A DNA stretch of 64,000 bases, taken from Polaromonas sp. (GTDB taxonomy: Bacteria > Pseudomonadota > Gammaproteobacteria > Burkholderiales > Burkholderiaceae_C). The stretch covers positions 1-64,000 of the forward strand of contig JAUXPP010000031.1 of NCBI GenBank assembly GCA_030683705.1, written 5' to 3'. The notes under the pieces were generated by a model that was not told the DNA's origin, searched no databases, and was given only the letters and a program-made list of their open reading frames with translations. Positions 9,154-17,721 of the stretch are shown in pieces; position 1 is the first letter of the stretch; every line of letters starts with the position of its first letter. The translations under genes were made by a program, and so were the position numbers.

Positions 9154-10482
9154 CTATTTCCATAGCACACTGACCCCCAGACCCGGCGCCGCATGACGCA
9201 GTTCAAGCTGCGTGCCATGCGCCTGTGCCACCAGCCGGCACAAATACATGCCGAGGCCGACGCCACCCGTAGCCCGCTGGCGTGCGCTGTCGGTGCGGTA
9301 AAACGGCTCGGTCAGCCGGGCCAGCTGGGCCTCATCCACGCCAGGCCCGAAATCACGCACGTCGAGCAACACGCCGCCGTCCTGCGGCTGCAGGCGGACA
9401 CACGGCGGGCGATCGGCGCCGGCGCTGTAACGCAAGGCGTTGTCGAGCAGGTTGCGCAGCAGCAGGCGCACACGCGTGCGGTCCAGCGCCAGCACCGGCA
9501 GGCCGGGCGCGATGTCCAGCTCGACGGCCTCTGCGCCAGCGACTTCGGCGACAGTTTCGCGCACCAACGCAGCCAGGTCCACCGTCTCGCGCTGCAGCGC
9601 GGCGTGCGGGCTGGCCAGGCGCTCGCTCTCCAGAAGATCGCTGATCAGGTCACGCATCTCGCCCAGGTCGCGCAGCAGCGCCGCACGTTCGGCAGCGCCC
9701 GGCACATCGGGCCCGGCAGGCAGCAACTCTGCATGGAGCCGCGCGCGCGTGAGCGGCGAGCGCAGCTCATGGCTGAGCGCCAGCAGCAGCCCGCGTTTGG
9801 CATCGAGCATGCCTTCGATGTCGTGCGCCATGGTGTTGATGCGCTGGGCCAGCTCGCCGAGTTCGTCACGGCGGCGCAGCGGAATCGGCTGGTCAAAGGC
9901 GCCGCGGCCGAAACGTTCTGCCCCATCGCGGATGTCGTCCAGCGGCCGCAGCAAGCGCCGCACATAGGCATAAGCCGCCACGACCAGGCCCAGCAGCAGC
10001 GCCAGCGTGATCCAGCCGATGCCGCCGGGCTCGCGCTGCCAGGGCAGGGTGCCCAGGCCAAAGGTCAACCGGTGGCCGTCGGCGGTGCTGCGGCTGCGCC
10101 AGTCCGCGCCGCCCGGCTCATGCCGGTCCAGGCGTTCGTTCTTGTCGTCCATCCAGCCGCGCCGCGGCCGGTCGGCGTGGGAGTCCCAGTTCACCGCCGG
10201 TCCGCTGATACGTACCGAAATCGGCAGGCGGTCCACCAGCGCCTGCGCCCGCGCGATGTCGGGCGGGCTGCCGATGTCGGCCGCCAGCCGGTCCATGTAA
10301 TCGTTCACGATGGGCCGCGCCGCATCGCGCCAGCCGCCGCTCAGCGCACGCTGCATGCCGCCCATGAACACGGCACCCATGGCCAATGCCAGCAACACAA
10401 ACACGGTGATCAGCCGCAGCCGCAGCGAATGCCGCCAGCGGTGCCGCCATGGGCGCGGCGCCAGCGTGTGCGCGGCCTTCAC
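9154..10482 (-). CDS. Two-component sensor histidine kinase (Cpx/OmpR-type partner)
   Basis: A 442-residue membrane kinase. A basic N-terminus precedes TM1 (about 24-43), a periplasmic domain (about 44-163), TM2 (about 165-190), HAMP, a HisKA domain with the phosphorylated His in LLALSHELRSPLTRAR, and a HATPase domain with N box (LLRNLLDNALRYS), G1 box (DFGPGVDEAQL) and G2 box (TGGVGLGMYLCRLV). Its ATG overlaps the stop of the upstream response regulator by 4 nt, so the two form a translationally coupled pair. The Spy-like lipoprotein gene upstream suggests an envelope-stress role like CpxA, which is inference from context. Confidence 0.9.
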   Translation of the reverse strand: MKAAHTLAPRPWRHRWRHSLRLRLITVFVLLALAMGAVFMGGMQRALSGGWRDAARPIVNDYMDRLAADIGSPPDIARAQALVDRLPISVRISGPAVNWDSHADRPRRGWMDDKNERLDRHEPGGADWRSRSTADGHRLTFGLGTLPWQREPGGIGWITLALLLGLVVAAYAYVRRLLRPLDDIRDGAERFGRGAFDQPIPLRRRDELGELAQRINTMAHDIEGMLDAKRGLLLALSHELRSPLTRARLHAELLPAGPDVPGAAERAALLRDLGEMRDLISDLLESERLASPHAALQRETVDLAALVRETVAEVAGAEAVELDIAPGLPVLALDRTRVRLLLRNLLDNALRYSAGADRPPCVRLQPQDGGVLLDVRDFGPGVDEAQLARLTEPFYRTDSARQRATGGVGLGMYLCRLVAQAHGTQLELRHAAPGLGVSVLWK

Positions 10483-11159
10483 GGTGCCGCCTTGCCAACC
10501 GCCAGCGCGTAACCGGCATTGCGCAAGGTCTTGATGCAGTCCAGCGGCTCGAGTTTTTTGCGCAGCCGGCTGACCACGATATCGACCGCACGGGTGTAGA
10601 GCTCGGCTTCATGGCCGCGCAGGTGGTTCAGGATGTCGTCGCGGCTGAACACCTTGCCGGGCTCGGCGGCCAGCAGCGCCAGCAGCTCGAACTCGGTGCC
10701 GGTCAGCTCGACAGCTTCACCGGCGCGGCGCACCTCGCGGGTTTCGAGGTCGATGGACAGGCCCTGGAACTCGCGCCGCTGCGCGGCCGGCGACGCGCTG
10801 CGCTGGCGCCGCAAGATCGTTTGCAGACGCGCCACCAGTTCACGAGGTTCGAAGGGTTTGGGCAGGTAGTCGTCGGCGCCGAGCTCGAGCCCGACCACGC
10901 GGTCCATCACGTCGCCGCGCGCGGTCAGCATCACGATCGGCAGGTCGCTGTCCTTGCGAATCTCGCGGCACAGGGCAAAACCGTCCATCTCGGGCAGCAT
11001 CACGTCGAGAATGGCCGCGTCGTAAGCCGTTGCCTTGAGCATGGCCAGCCCCTGGCCGGGGCGCAGGGCGCTGTCGAGCACCAGGCCGAAACGCGCAAGG
11101 TAGGCCGCCAGCGGCGCGGCCAGGTGTTCGTCGTCGTCGATCAGCAGGATGCGGGGCAT
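10479..11159 (-). CDS. OmpR-family response regulator
   Basis: This 226-residue protein has a receiver domain (acidic pair Asp8-Asp9, phosphoacceptor Asp52 in AAILDVMLPEMDG, Lys in YLPKPFEPREL) and a C-terminal winged-helix DNA-binding domain (VELTGTEFELLALLAAEPGK to RLRKKLEP). The start at 11159 opens with MPRILLIDDDEHL, the normal receiver beginning. A much longer upstream frame exists but translates the antisense of the DUF4260 gene, so it is not used. It is coupled by a 4-nt overlap to the kinase gene downstream and probably regulates the Spy-like gene. Confidence 0.92.
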   Translation of the reverse strand: MPRILLIDDDEHLAAPLAAYLARFGLVLDSALRPGQGLAMLKATAYDAAILDVMLPEMDGFALCREIRKDSDLPIVMLTARGDVMDRVVGLELGADDYLPKPFEPRELVARLQTILRRQRSASPAAQRREFQGLSIDLETREVRRAGEAVELTGTEFELLALLAAEPGKVFSRDDILNHLRGHEAELYTRAVDIVVSRLRKKLEPLDCIKTLRNAGYALAVGKAAP

Positions 11160-11187
11160 GCAGACATCATAAGAAGCTTTGTGAGCC

Positions 11188-11619
11188 TCACCACGGGTCG
11201 GCGCGACCGATGGGGCCCAGGTGGGTCTGGCGAAAGCCGGAGGCGTACTTGAGCCCGTAGCCCAGCGCACGGTCAAAACCGATGTGGGCACACCAGACCA
11301 GCGCGATGGCCAGCAGTCCCGGCATGGCGCCCAGCACACCCAGCGCCAGCAGCCCCAGCGGCCCGGCGTAGGAATGTGCGGCGTTGTAGGCCGCCGCTCC
11401 GGCGCGTGGACCGGCCAGGTAAGCGAACAAGGACAGGTCGGGCAGCAGAAACAACAGCACGAACCAGCCCCAGCCCGCGCCAAACTGCGCGTACGCCGCC
11501 GTGGCCAAGGCCAGCACGGCGAGTCCCTCGAGGCGCAGCAAGGTGCGCACGCCGCCGCCCACACTGCCGGCGCTCAGCGCAGGCGCGGCCCGGTCATGCC
11601 CGGTGGCGACGCGCACCAC
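11188..11619 (-). CDS. DUF4260 family membrane protein
   Basis: A small integral membrane protein with about four hydrophobic segments. The core from TLLRLEGLAVLALATAAYAQ through WFVLLFLLPDLSLFAYLAG to HIGFDRALGYGLKY matches DUF4260, a family of uncharacterised membrane proteins. The start is uncertain: GTG at 11619 avoids overlapping the lipoprotein gene, an ATG at 11694 would overlap it by 44 nt, and a GTG nearer the DUF4260 core is also possible. It lies between the Spy-like gene and the response regulator on the same strand, so it may belong to the same regulon. Confidence 0.7.
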   Translation of the reverse strand: MVRVATGHDRAAPALSAGSVGGGVRTLLRLEGLAVLALATAAYAQFGAGWGWFVLLFLLPDLSLFAYLAGPRAGAAAYNAAHSYAGPLGLLALGVLGAMPGLLAIALVWCAHIGFDRALGYGLKYASGFRQTHLGPIGRADPW

Positions 11620-11650
11620 CCGAGCGCCGGCGGACCCGAAAGCAATCGCC

Positions 11651-12109
11651 TTAGCCACGATGGCCCCAGCGGCGGCCACGCTGCATGAACTCACGCACTT
11701 TCTGCTGCTGCTCGGGCCGCAGGTTGTCGAAAAAATCCGCGGCAGCGGCTATCACTTCGGGGCTGCCGGCTTGCAACGCTGCGGTCTTTTCGGCGATCAG
11801 CTTGTTCGCGCCGGCCTGGTCTAGCTTGTTGCCGGCGAACAGGCCCTGCACCGTGGCGCGCGGGTCCTGCGCGCCACGCAGCGCAGCGCGCTGGGCCTGC
11901 AGCTTGTCGGCCAGCACCGAGAGCTTCTGCTTTTGCGCAGCATCCAGGTCCAGCTTGGCGCCGACCTTCTCGACCATGCGCGCGCGAGACTCCGGCGTAG
12001 CCTCGGATTGCCAGCCGCCGGGACCGCGGTGCGAACAGGCGCCCAGGCTGCCGATGATCAGCGCCCCGCCGACCAGGCCGAGCAGGGTTCTCTTGATAAA
12101 ACGTTTCAT
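11651..12109 (-). CDS. Spy/CpxP-like periplasmic lipoprotein
   Basis: A 152-residue protein with a lipoprotein signal peptide (KRFIKRTLLGLVGGALI) and lipobox LGAC giving a lipidated Cys at about 26. The mature part is alpha-helical and charged, with two helices resembling the LTxxQ regions of Spy/CpxP: LDLDAAQKQKLSVLADKL and LRPEQQQKVREFM. These proteins are ATP-independent periplasmic chaperones or inhibitors of CpxA. The ATG at 12109 follows AAGGTG. Together with the regulator and kinase it looks like an envelope-stress module; a CpxP-type feedback role is inference. Confidence 0.8.
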   Translation of the reverse strand: MKRFIKRTLLGLVGGALIIGSLGACSHRGPGGWQSEATPESRARMVEKVGAKLDLDAAQKQKLSVLADKLQAQRAALRGAQDPRATVQGLFAGNKLDQAGANKLIAEKTAALQAGSPEVIAAAADFFDNLRPEQQQKVREFMQRGRRWGHRG

Positions 12110-12726
12110 GAAGCACCTTGCGAATGAGTGGATGAGGGTTGCATGGTGCCGGTGGAGGGGGGAGGGAGGGTTTCGTGGGGATTGCGGTGTGTTTCGGTTT
12201 GTTTCGACGCGATGAAGACGTGCATCTCGTAGCACCTTCAGTCCTTGCGGACCTCTGGGACTTAACTCCCCACTCCCACCCCTAGCCCCTCCCTCGCCCC
12301 GCTGGGCGATGGAGGGGGACCTCATGTGGCCGCGTGCGCTGCGCTCGCGTGCACACATGACCGTTCGTTGGGATTCCCGTCCTTGAAGCGCAAAGCGCTT
12401 CAAGGACTCCGGATTGAATTCGGTATTGGTTTGCTCCTCCACCCGTCGGGCTGGGCCGAGGAGCACAGACAAAAGCGGATCAGGGCTCGCGATTGTCTGA
12501 GCCGAAGGCGAGTTCGAGCGAGACCCCGCTTTTGTCGAGCACCGGAGGTTGCCCGTAGCGAAGCGGAGGGACCCAGACCATCGGGTCGCCTTTTCTTTGC
12601 TTACTTTCTTTTGGCGAAGCAAAAGAAAGTGAGTTGCCGCCGGGCAACCCCCGGCCAACAGACGCTGGCAAGCCGCACGCAGTCCGGCCACAGCCGCGGC
12701 TCCCCGTGGGCCGAAGCGCCCCAGCG
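12110..12726. other. Gene-free stretch holding the second structured repeat
   Basis: Upstream region of the Spy-like gene (12110-12263, likely holding its promoter, though none is clear enough to mark), followed by structured repeat copy 2 (12264-12666) and 60 nt to the end of the radical SAM gene. Open frames crossing it are repeat translations. Confidence 0.65.
12264..12666. repeat. Structured ~400-bp repeat, copy 2
   Basis: Second copy of the repeat at 8612-9024. Stem I here is GTCCTTGAAGCGC (12379-12391) and GCGCTTCAAGGAC (12395-12407) with loop AAA, a perfect 13-bp hairpin whose outer pairs differ from copy 1. Stem II is GACAAAAGCGG (12468-12478) with CCGCTTTTGTC (12526-12536), a perfect 11-bp match with a sequence unlike copy 1. 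Stem III (12603-12613 with 12620-12630) is identical to copy 1. Flanking blocks are highly similar, so the two copies share descent while the stems have diverged with pairing kept. Confidence 0.85.
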
Positions 12727-14364
12727 CTAGGCCGCCGCAGCGGCCTTCTGAATTTCTTCCCGCAAAGCCTGCTGCTGCCCCAGATGCCGCCCCTGCCGCT
12801 CGGCCCGGACTTTTCCACCAGCGGCAGACGGGGTTTGCTGCGCCCCGGCCAGCAGCGCCGCCAGGCATTGCGGCCGTCCCCGCGCACCGCTGGCCTGGTA
12901 GTCGGCCAGCAGCGCTGCCGCCACAAGCTGCGGGTCCAGCGCCCGCACCTGCGTCAGGTGCACAAACAGCAGGTCCACCAGCTTTTCCAGCGCGAACTCA
13001 TGTGTCTTGCCGGTGCTCTGCCAAAGCCAGTCGCTGAAGGCCAGGAAATGCCCGAAGGCCGAGCCCGGCGCCAGCAGCAAGGCCAGGCCCTGCGCAAAAC
13101 GCCCGGAATTGGCGACCATTTCCCAGTAACGCGCGAAACGCTTGATGCGCTGCATGCCGGCAAAGTCCACCGTCGAGTTCTGCAGGATGGTGTACGGTGT
13201 CTGCGGGTCGTAGACCATGGCGAAGCCGTCGGTGTGCCGCGTGATCGGCGTGCCGCGCAAGCGCTTGAGCACACCGAACTGGATCTCGTGCGGGCGCAAG
13301 CCAAACAGGCGGTCGAAGCCCTCGGCAAAACTCTCCAGCGTTTCGCCGGGCAGTCCAAAGATCAGGTCGGCATGCACATGGGCGCGGCTCTCGCTGACCA
13401 GCCAGCGCAGGTTGTCGGCGGTTTTGCCGTTGTCCTGCTTGCGCGAGATGCGCTGCTGCACCTCGGGGTTGAAGCTCTGGATGCCGACCTCGAACTGCAG
13501 CGCGCCCTCGGGAAACCGCGCGATCAGTTCCTTCAGGCGGTCCGGCAGGCTGTCGGGCACCACCTCGAAATGTACAAACACATCGGGCGCTTCGGCAATC
13601 CGGTCCAGGAAGAACTGCAGGATGCGCACCGAGTTGTCAATCTTCAGGTTGAAGGTGCGGTCGACGAACTTGAAGTTGCGCGCACCGCGCCGGTACAGCG
13701 CGTCCATCTCCGCCATGAAGCCGTCGAGCTCGAAGGCCCAGGCGGTTTTGTCGAGTGAACTCAGGCAGAACTCGCACTTGAAGGGACAGCCGCGCGAGGC
13801 CTCGACATACAGCAGCCGCTGCGCCAGGTCCTCGGCGGTGTACTCCGCGTAGGGCAGCGCCAGTTCATCGAGCGGCGGCTGTTCGCCGGCAATCACCTTC
13901 ATCAACGGTTTCGGCCCGTCGAGCAGCGCGCGGCACAGCTTCGGAAAACTCACGTCGCCCCAGCCGGTCACCACATGGTCGGCCAGCCGGCAGATCTCCT
14001 GCTGCTCGATCTCAAAGCTGACTTCAGGCCCACCCAGCACAATGCGGATGTCCGGCCGCAAGGCCTTCAGCAGTCGCACCAGCTGCGTGGTTTCGACCAC
14101 GTTCCAGATATAAACGCCCAGGCCGATGACTTCGGGAGCCAGCGCCAGCAGCTCTTCCACCATGCGTGTGACAGGCTGCCCAATCACGAACTCGCGCAGC
14201 TGCGTCTGGGCCCGCAAGCCGGCGCCGCCATGCCTGTCCATATTGGCCAGCAGGCAGCGCAGGCCCAGCGAGGCGTGGATGTATTTGGCGTTGAGCGTGG
14301 CCAGCACGATACGCGCGCTGCTCCCCGATACAAGGGCAGCAGGCTGGTGCGAAGCGCGGTTCAT
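12727..14364 (-). CDS. B12-binding-domain radical SAM protein with DUF4080
   Basis: A 545-residue protein. The N-terminal cobalamin-binding-like domain (about 15-150: VLATLNAKYIHASLGLRCL, GLGVYIWNV, IVLGGPEVSFE) precedes a radical SAM core with the cluster motif CPFKCEFC and EASRGCPF context, and a C-terminal DUF4080 region containing ARYWEMVANSGRF. Family members are B12-dependent radical SAM proteins, several of them methyltransferases; the substrate of this group is unknown. The C-terminus is Gln/Ala-rich and poorly conserved. It is divergent from alaX with only 17 nt between starts, so the promoters must overlap the coding ends. Confidence 0.88.
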   Translation of the reverse strand: MNRASHQPAALVSGSSARIVLATLNAKYIHASLGLRCLLANMDRHGGAGLRAQTQLREFVIGQPVTRMVEELLALAPEVIGLGVYIWNVVETTQLVRLLKALRPDIRIVLGGPEVSFEIEQQEICRLADHVVTGWGDVSFPKLCRALLDGPKPLMKVIAGEQPPLDELALPYAEYTAEDLAQRLLYVEASRGCPFKCEFCLSSLDKTAWAFELDGFMAEMDALYRRGARNFKFVDRTFNLKIDNSVRILQFFLDRIAEAPDVFVHFEVVPDSLPDRLKELIARFPEGALQFEVGIQSFNPEVQQRISRKQDNGKTADNLRWLVSESRAHVHADLIFGLPGETLESFAEGFDRLFGLRPHEIQFGVLKRLRGTPITRHTDGFAMVYDPQTPYTILQNSTVDFAGMQRIKRFARYWEMVANSGRFAQGLALLLAPGSAFGHFLAFSDWLWQSTGKTHEFALEKLVDLLFVHLTQVRALDPQLVAAALLADYQASGARGRPQCLAALLAGAQQTPSAAGGKVRAERQGRHLGQQQALREEIQKAAAAA

Positions 14365-14381
14365 GCCGGTATTATCAAACC

Positions 14382-15155
14382 ATGACGCAAACCCTGTTCC
14401 GCGATGACGCTTACCTGCGGGAATGTTCGGCCACTGTGACTGCCATCAGCGAACAGGGCCTGGTGCTGGACCGTACCGTGTTTTACCCGCTGGGCGGTGG
14501 GCAGGCCGGCGATGCCGGTGTGCTGGTACTGGCCGATGGCCGTGAAATCGCGATTGCCGACACCCGCAAGGGAAAAAACGAGGACGGCCAGCCCACCGAC
14601 GCAATTTGCCACCTGCCCGTGCTCGCAGACCCGGCTGCTTCGGTGTTGCTGCAATGGCAACGAGCCGGTGTGCAGGTCGGCGACCAAGTCACCGCACGCG
14701 TCGACTGGGAACGCCGGCACCGGCTGATGCGGTTCCACACCACCACGCATCTGCTGTGCCACCTGGTGCCGCAGCTGGTCAACGGCTGCTCGATCACGCC
14801 CGACTATGCGCGGCTGGACTTCAGCATGACGGACCCGCTGGACAAGGAGGCCCTGACAGCCGGCATCGCCCGCCTGGTGGCGGCGGCGCATCCACTGGTG
14901 GTCGGCAGCATCAGCGACGCCGAACTCGACGCGAATCCGGCGCTGGTCAAAAGCATGAGCGTGTTGCCGCCGCGCGGCAGCGGCCAGGTGCGCACCATAC
15001 GCATAGGCGGTCCCGGGCCGGAGCAGATGATCGATTTGCAGCCTTGCGGGGGCACCCATGTAGCCAACACCGCCGAGATCGGCGCGGTGGTCGTCACCAA
15101 AATCGAGAAAAAAAGCGCGACCACCCGCCGGGTGGTGCTGGGTTTTGCCGCCTGA
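14382..15155 (+). CDS. alaX: Alanyl-tRNA editing protein AlaX
   Basis: A free-standing editing domain of 257 residues that deacylates Ser-tRNA(Ala). The zinc site is intact: HTTTH in the first motif (RLMRFHTTTHLLCHLV), and CGGTHVANTAEIG near the C-terminus supplies the Cys and His. The N-terminal beta-barrel resembles the AlaRS linker (VFYPLGGGQAGD). The length suits a type II AlaX. Its gene is followed after 3 nt by the DUF167 gene, so the two are co-transcribed. Confidence 0.92.
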   Translation: MTQTLFRDDAYLRECSATVTAISEQGLVLDRTVFYPLGGGQAGDAGVLVLADGREIAIADTRKGKNEDGQPTDAICHLPVLADPAASVLLQWQRAGVQVGDQVTARVDWERRHRLMRFHTTTHLLCHLVPQLVNGCSITPDYARLDFSMTDPLDKEALTAGIARLVAAAHPLVVGSISDAELDANPALVKSMSVLPPRGSGQVRTIRIGGPGPEQMIDLQPCGGTHVANTAEIGAVVVTKIEKKSATTRRVVLGFAA

Positions 15156-15158
15156 GCC

Positions 15159-15482
15159 ATGCGGCCACGCAACGCCACCGGCGACTCTTTTTTTGCCTGG
15201 GACGGCGACGTGCTGGTGCTCAACATCCTGGGCAAGCCGGCGGCCGCGCGCGACGCCATCGGCAAGCCCAAAGGGACACAATTGAAAGTCAGCGTCACGG
15301 CTGCACCCCAAGCCGGCAAGGCGACAGACCACATGTTGCGTTTCCTGGCGCCACTGTTCGGCGTGGCCGTGGCCGACATCGAGGTGGTGTTCGGCCGGGA
15401 AAATGTCAACAAGCAGCTGCGCATCAAGGCACCGACCCGGCTGCCGGCCGTGTTTGGCCCGGTCACGCCACCCCATCTATGA
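15159..15482 (+). CDS. DUF167 (YggU-type) protein
   Basis: A 107-residue protein of the DUF167 family. The core LKVSVTAAPQAGKATDHMLR and FGVAVADIEVVFGRENVNKQ to LRIKAP is the conserved family sequence (usual form: kV.a.PeeGkAN..li..LA). The role is unknown. The start ATG lies 3 nt after the alaX stop. The phrase QAGKATDH deviates slightly from the common GKAN pattern. Confidence 0.85.
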   Translation: MRPRNATGDSFFAWDGDVLVLNILGKPAAARDAIGKPKGTQLKVSVTAAPQAGKATDHMLRFLAPLFGVAVADIEVVFGRENVNKQLRIKAPTRLPAVFGPVTPPHL

Positions 15483-15536
15483 GCCGGGCGCCAGACCGGC
15501 CCCGCAGGAACTAAAGGCGCAAGCCCCGCTCACACC

Positions 15537-17696
15537 ATGACCATGTTTTTCCAACGGCTTTTATCCGCTATCGCTTTGATAGCTGCTTGCGCAGTGCCGG
15601 CGGGCGTTGGGGCCCAATTCAGCCTCAAACCCCAGGCATCGACCGGCGCCACCGTGGTGACCGACCAGGTGCGCGCCGAACTGCTCGCCTGGGCACCCGA
15701 TGGCGTGCAGCCCGGCAAACCGCTGTGGGTCGGCCTGCAGCTCGCACACATTCCGGAATGGCACACCTACTGGAAAAACTCCGGCGATTCCGGCCTGCCG
15801 ACGCTGCTCGAATGGACCTTGCCTGCGGGCATCACGGCCGGCGACATCGCCTGGCCCACCCCGAAAAAGATACCCATAGGCAACCTCGCCAACTACGGCT
15901 ACGAAGGCACGGTGCTGTTGCCGGTGCCGCTCACTGTGGCCCCCGGCTTTGATGCCAGCCAGCTCGAGATCAAGCTCAAGGCCGCCTGGCTGGTCTGCAA
16001 GAAGGAATGTATTCCGCAGGAAGGCGATTTTGTGCTGCGCATCCCGGCGCGCAGCTCGACCGGCCTGAGCAGCAATACCTTTGCCGCGGCGTTTGCCGCC
16101 AGCCCCCAGCCGCTGGACGGCGCCGGCAGCGGGATTGATGTGGAAGCCCAGGCGATCAAGGTCTCGCTGGCCGGCCTGCCGGCCAGCCTGCAGGGCAAGA
16201 CCCTGGAGTTTTTCCCGGAAACCGGCAGCGTGATCGAACCGGCTGCCGCCTGGCAACAGGCCTGGCAGGGCGCGGTCTGGACGGCGCGGGTTCCGCTGTC
16301 CGGCCAGCGCAGCGAAAGCCCCACGCGCATGGCGGTGGTGGTGGCTTCGGGCGGCACCGCCTGGCGTATCGACACGCCGGTGCAAGGCGCCTGGCCGGCC
16401 GTCGCCGCGCCGGCCACCATGTCGCCGGCACTCGAAGCCGCGCTCAAGGCCAATGCCGCTGTGGGTGCGACGCCCACCGTCAGCAGCGGCCAGCCGCTCG
16501 GGCTGCTGGCCGCCCTGCTCGGCGCGCTGCTGGGCGGGTTGATCCTGAACCTGATGCCCTGCGTGTTTCCGGTGCTGGCCATCAAGGTCGTCAGTTTCAC
16601 ACAGGAAAAAAACCAGGCCGCACGGCTGGCCGGCGGGCTGGCCTACACCGCCGGCGTGCTGCTGTCCTTTATCGCACTGGGTGCCGTGCTGCTGGGGCTG
16701 CGCGCCGCCGGTGAACAGCTCGGCTGGGGCTTCCAGTTGCAAAGCCCGGCGGTGGTGGCGGCGCTGGCCGCGCTGTTCACGCTGATCGGCCTGAACCTGG
16801 CGGGCCTGTTCGAGTTCGGCAGCGTGCTGCCCAGCCGCGTCGCCAGCCTGCAAGCCGGCAACCCGACGGCCAATTCCTTTCTCACCGGCGTGCTGGCGAC
16901 CGCGATTGCCTCGCCCTGCACCGCGCCGTTCATGGGCGCGTCGCTGGGCTTTGCGCTGGGCCTGCCGGCCTGGCAGGCGCTGGCGGTGTTTGCGGCCATC
17001 GGCCTGGGCATGGCTTTGCCCTACCTGGCGGCCAGCGCCGTGCCCGCCGTCGCACGTGCGCTGCCACGCCCCGGCCCGTGGATGGACACCTTCCGCCGGC
17101 TGATGGCCTTCCCGATGTTTGCCACCGTGGCCTGGCTGGTCTGGGTGCTGGGCCAGCAAAGCGGCATCGACGGAGCCGGCGCCTTGCTGGCGCTGCTGGT
17201 GCTGATGGCGCTGGTGCTGTGGTCGCTGACCCTGCGGGGCCGGGCACGCCTTCTGCTTGCCACGTTTTCAATAGCGCTTGCCGCAGCGGGACTCTGGGCT
17301 GTCGGCCCGAATGTCACCCAGCCGATGGCCGCCGCCAGCAGCGCCGGCGCGCCCTCAGAGCGCTGGCAGGCCTGGGAACCGGGCCGGGTCGAGCAGCTCA
17401 CGGCGCAGGGCCAGAGCGTGTTTGTGGACTTCACCGCGGCCTGGTGCGTGACCTGCCAGTACAACAAAAAAACCACGCTGGCCGACAGCACGGTGCTGGC
17501 CGACATGGACGCCAAAAAAGTCGCCCTGCTGCGCGCCGACTGGACCCGCCGCGACCCGGCCGTGACGGCGGCGCTGGCGCAACTGGGCCGCAATGGCGTG
17601 CCGGTGTATGTGATTTACAAGCCCGGCAGCGCGCCGGTGGTGCTGTCGGAAATTCTGTCTGTCGATGATGTCCGGGCCGAACTGGCCAAACTGTGA
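15537..17696 (+). CDS. DsbD-family thiol:disulfide interchange protein
   Basis: A 719-residue inner-membrane reductase that passes electrons from cytoplasmic thioredoxin to periplasmic thiol proteins. Signal peptide residues 1-26; an N-terminal DsbD-alpha-like domain with a Cys pair in LVCKKECIPQEG; eight membrane segments (about 320-580) carrying the redox cysteines in LNLMPCVFPVLAIK and ATAIASPCTAPFMGASLG; and a C-terminal thioredoxin domain with CVTC in AAWCVTCQYNKKTT. The long N-terminal domain resembles the ScsB/DsbD-2 branch. The signal peptide core contains a copy of the TTTGATAGC element (15575-15592) and a second lies at 17265-17284. A redoxin gene follows in the same direction. Confidence 0.9.
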   Translation: MTMFFQRLLSAIALIAACAVPAGVGAQFSLKPQASTGATVVTDQVRAELLAWAPDGVQPGKPLWVGLQLAHIPEWHTYWKNSGDSGLPTLLEWTLPAGITAGDIAWPTPKKIPIGNLANYGYEGTVLLPVPLTVAPGFDASQLEIKLKAAWLVCKKECIPQEGDFVLRIPARSSTGLSSNTFAAAFAASPQPLDGAGSGIDVEAQAIKVSLAGLPASLQGKTLEFFPETGSVIEPAAAWQQAWQGAVWTARVPLSGQRSESPTRMAVVVASGGTAWRIDTPVQGAWPAVAAPATMSPALEAALKANAAVGATPTVSSGQPLGLLAALLGALLGGLILNLMPCVFPVLAIKVVSFTQEKNQAARLAGGLAYTAGVLLSFIALGAVLLGLRAAGEQLGWGFQLQSPAVVAALAALFTLIGLNLAGLFEFGSVLPSRVASLQAGNPTANSFLTGVLATAIASPCTAPFMGASLGFALGLPAWQALAVFAAIGLGMALPYLAASAVPAVARALPRPGPWMDTFRRLMAFPMFATVAWLVWVLGQQSGIDGAGALLALLVLMALVLWSLTLRGRARLLLATFSIALAAAGLWAVGPNVTQPMAAASSAGAPSERWQAWEPGRVEQLTAQGQSVFVDFTAAWCVTCQYNKKTTLADSTVLADMDAKKVALLRADWTRRDPAVTAALAQLGRNGVPVYVIYKPGSAPVVLSEILSVDDVRAELAKL
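15575..15592 (+). repeat. TTTGATAGC element inside DsbD signal peptide
   Basis: TTTGATAGCTGCTTGCGC matches the start of the dispersed element seen at 26831, 57591 and 62268. Here it encodes part of the hydrophobic core (ALIAACAVP) of the DsbD signal peptide. Confidence 0.5.
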
Positions 17697-17721
17697 TCAC
17701 TGTTTTTCAAGGAGTTTTGCC

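Noticed and set aside
11651-12868. 405-codon frame that would extend the Spy-like gene upstream through repeat copy 2.
   Set aside because: The upstream part is repeat sequence; the internal ATG at 12109 has a ribosome site and a correct lipoprotein signal peptide.
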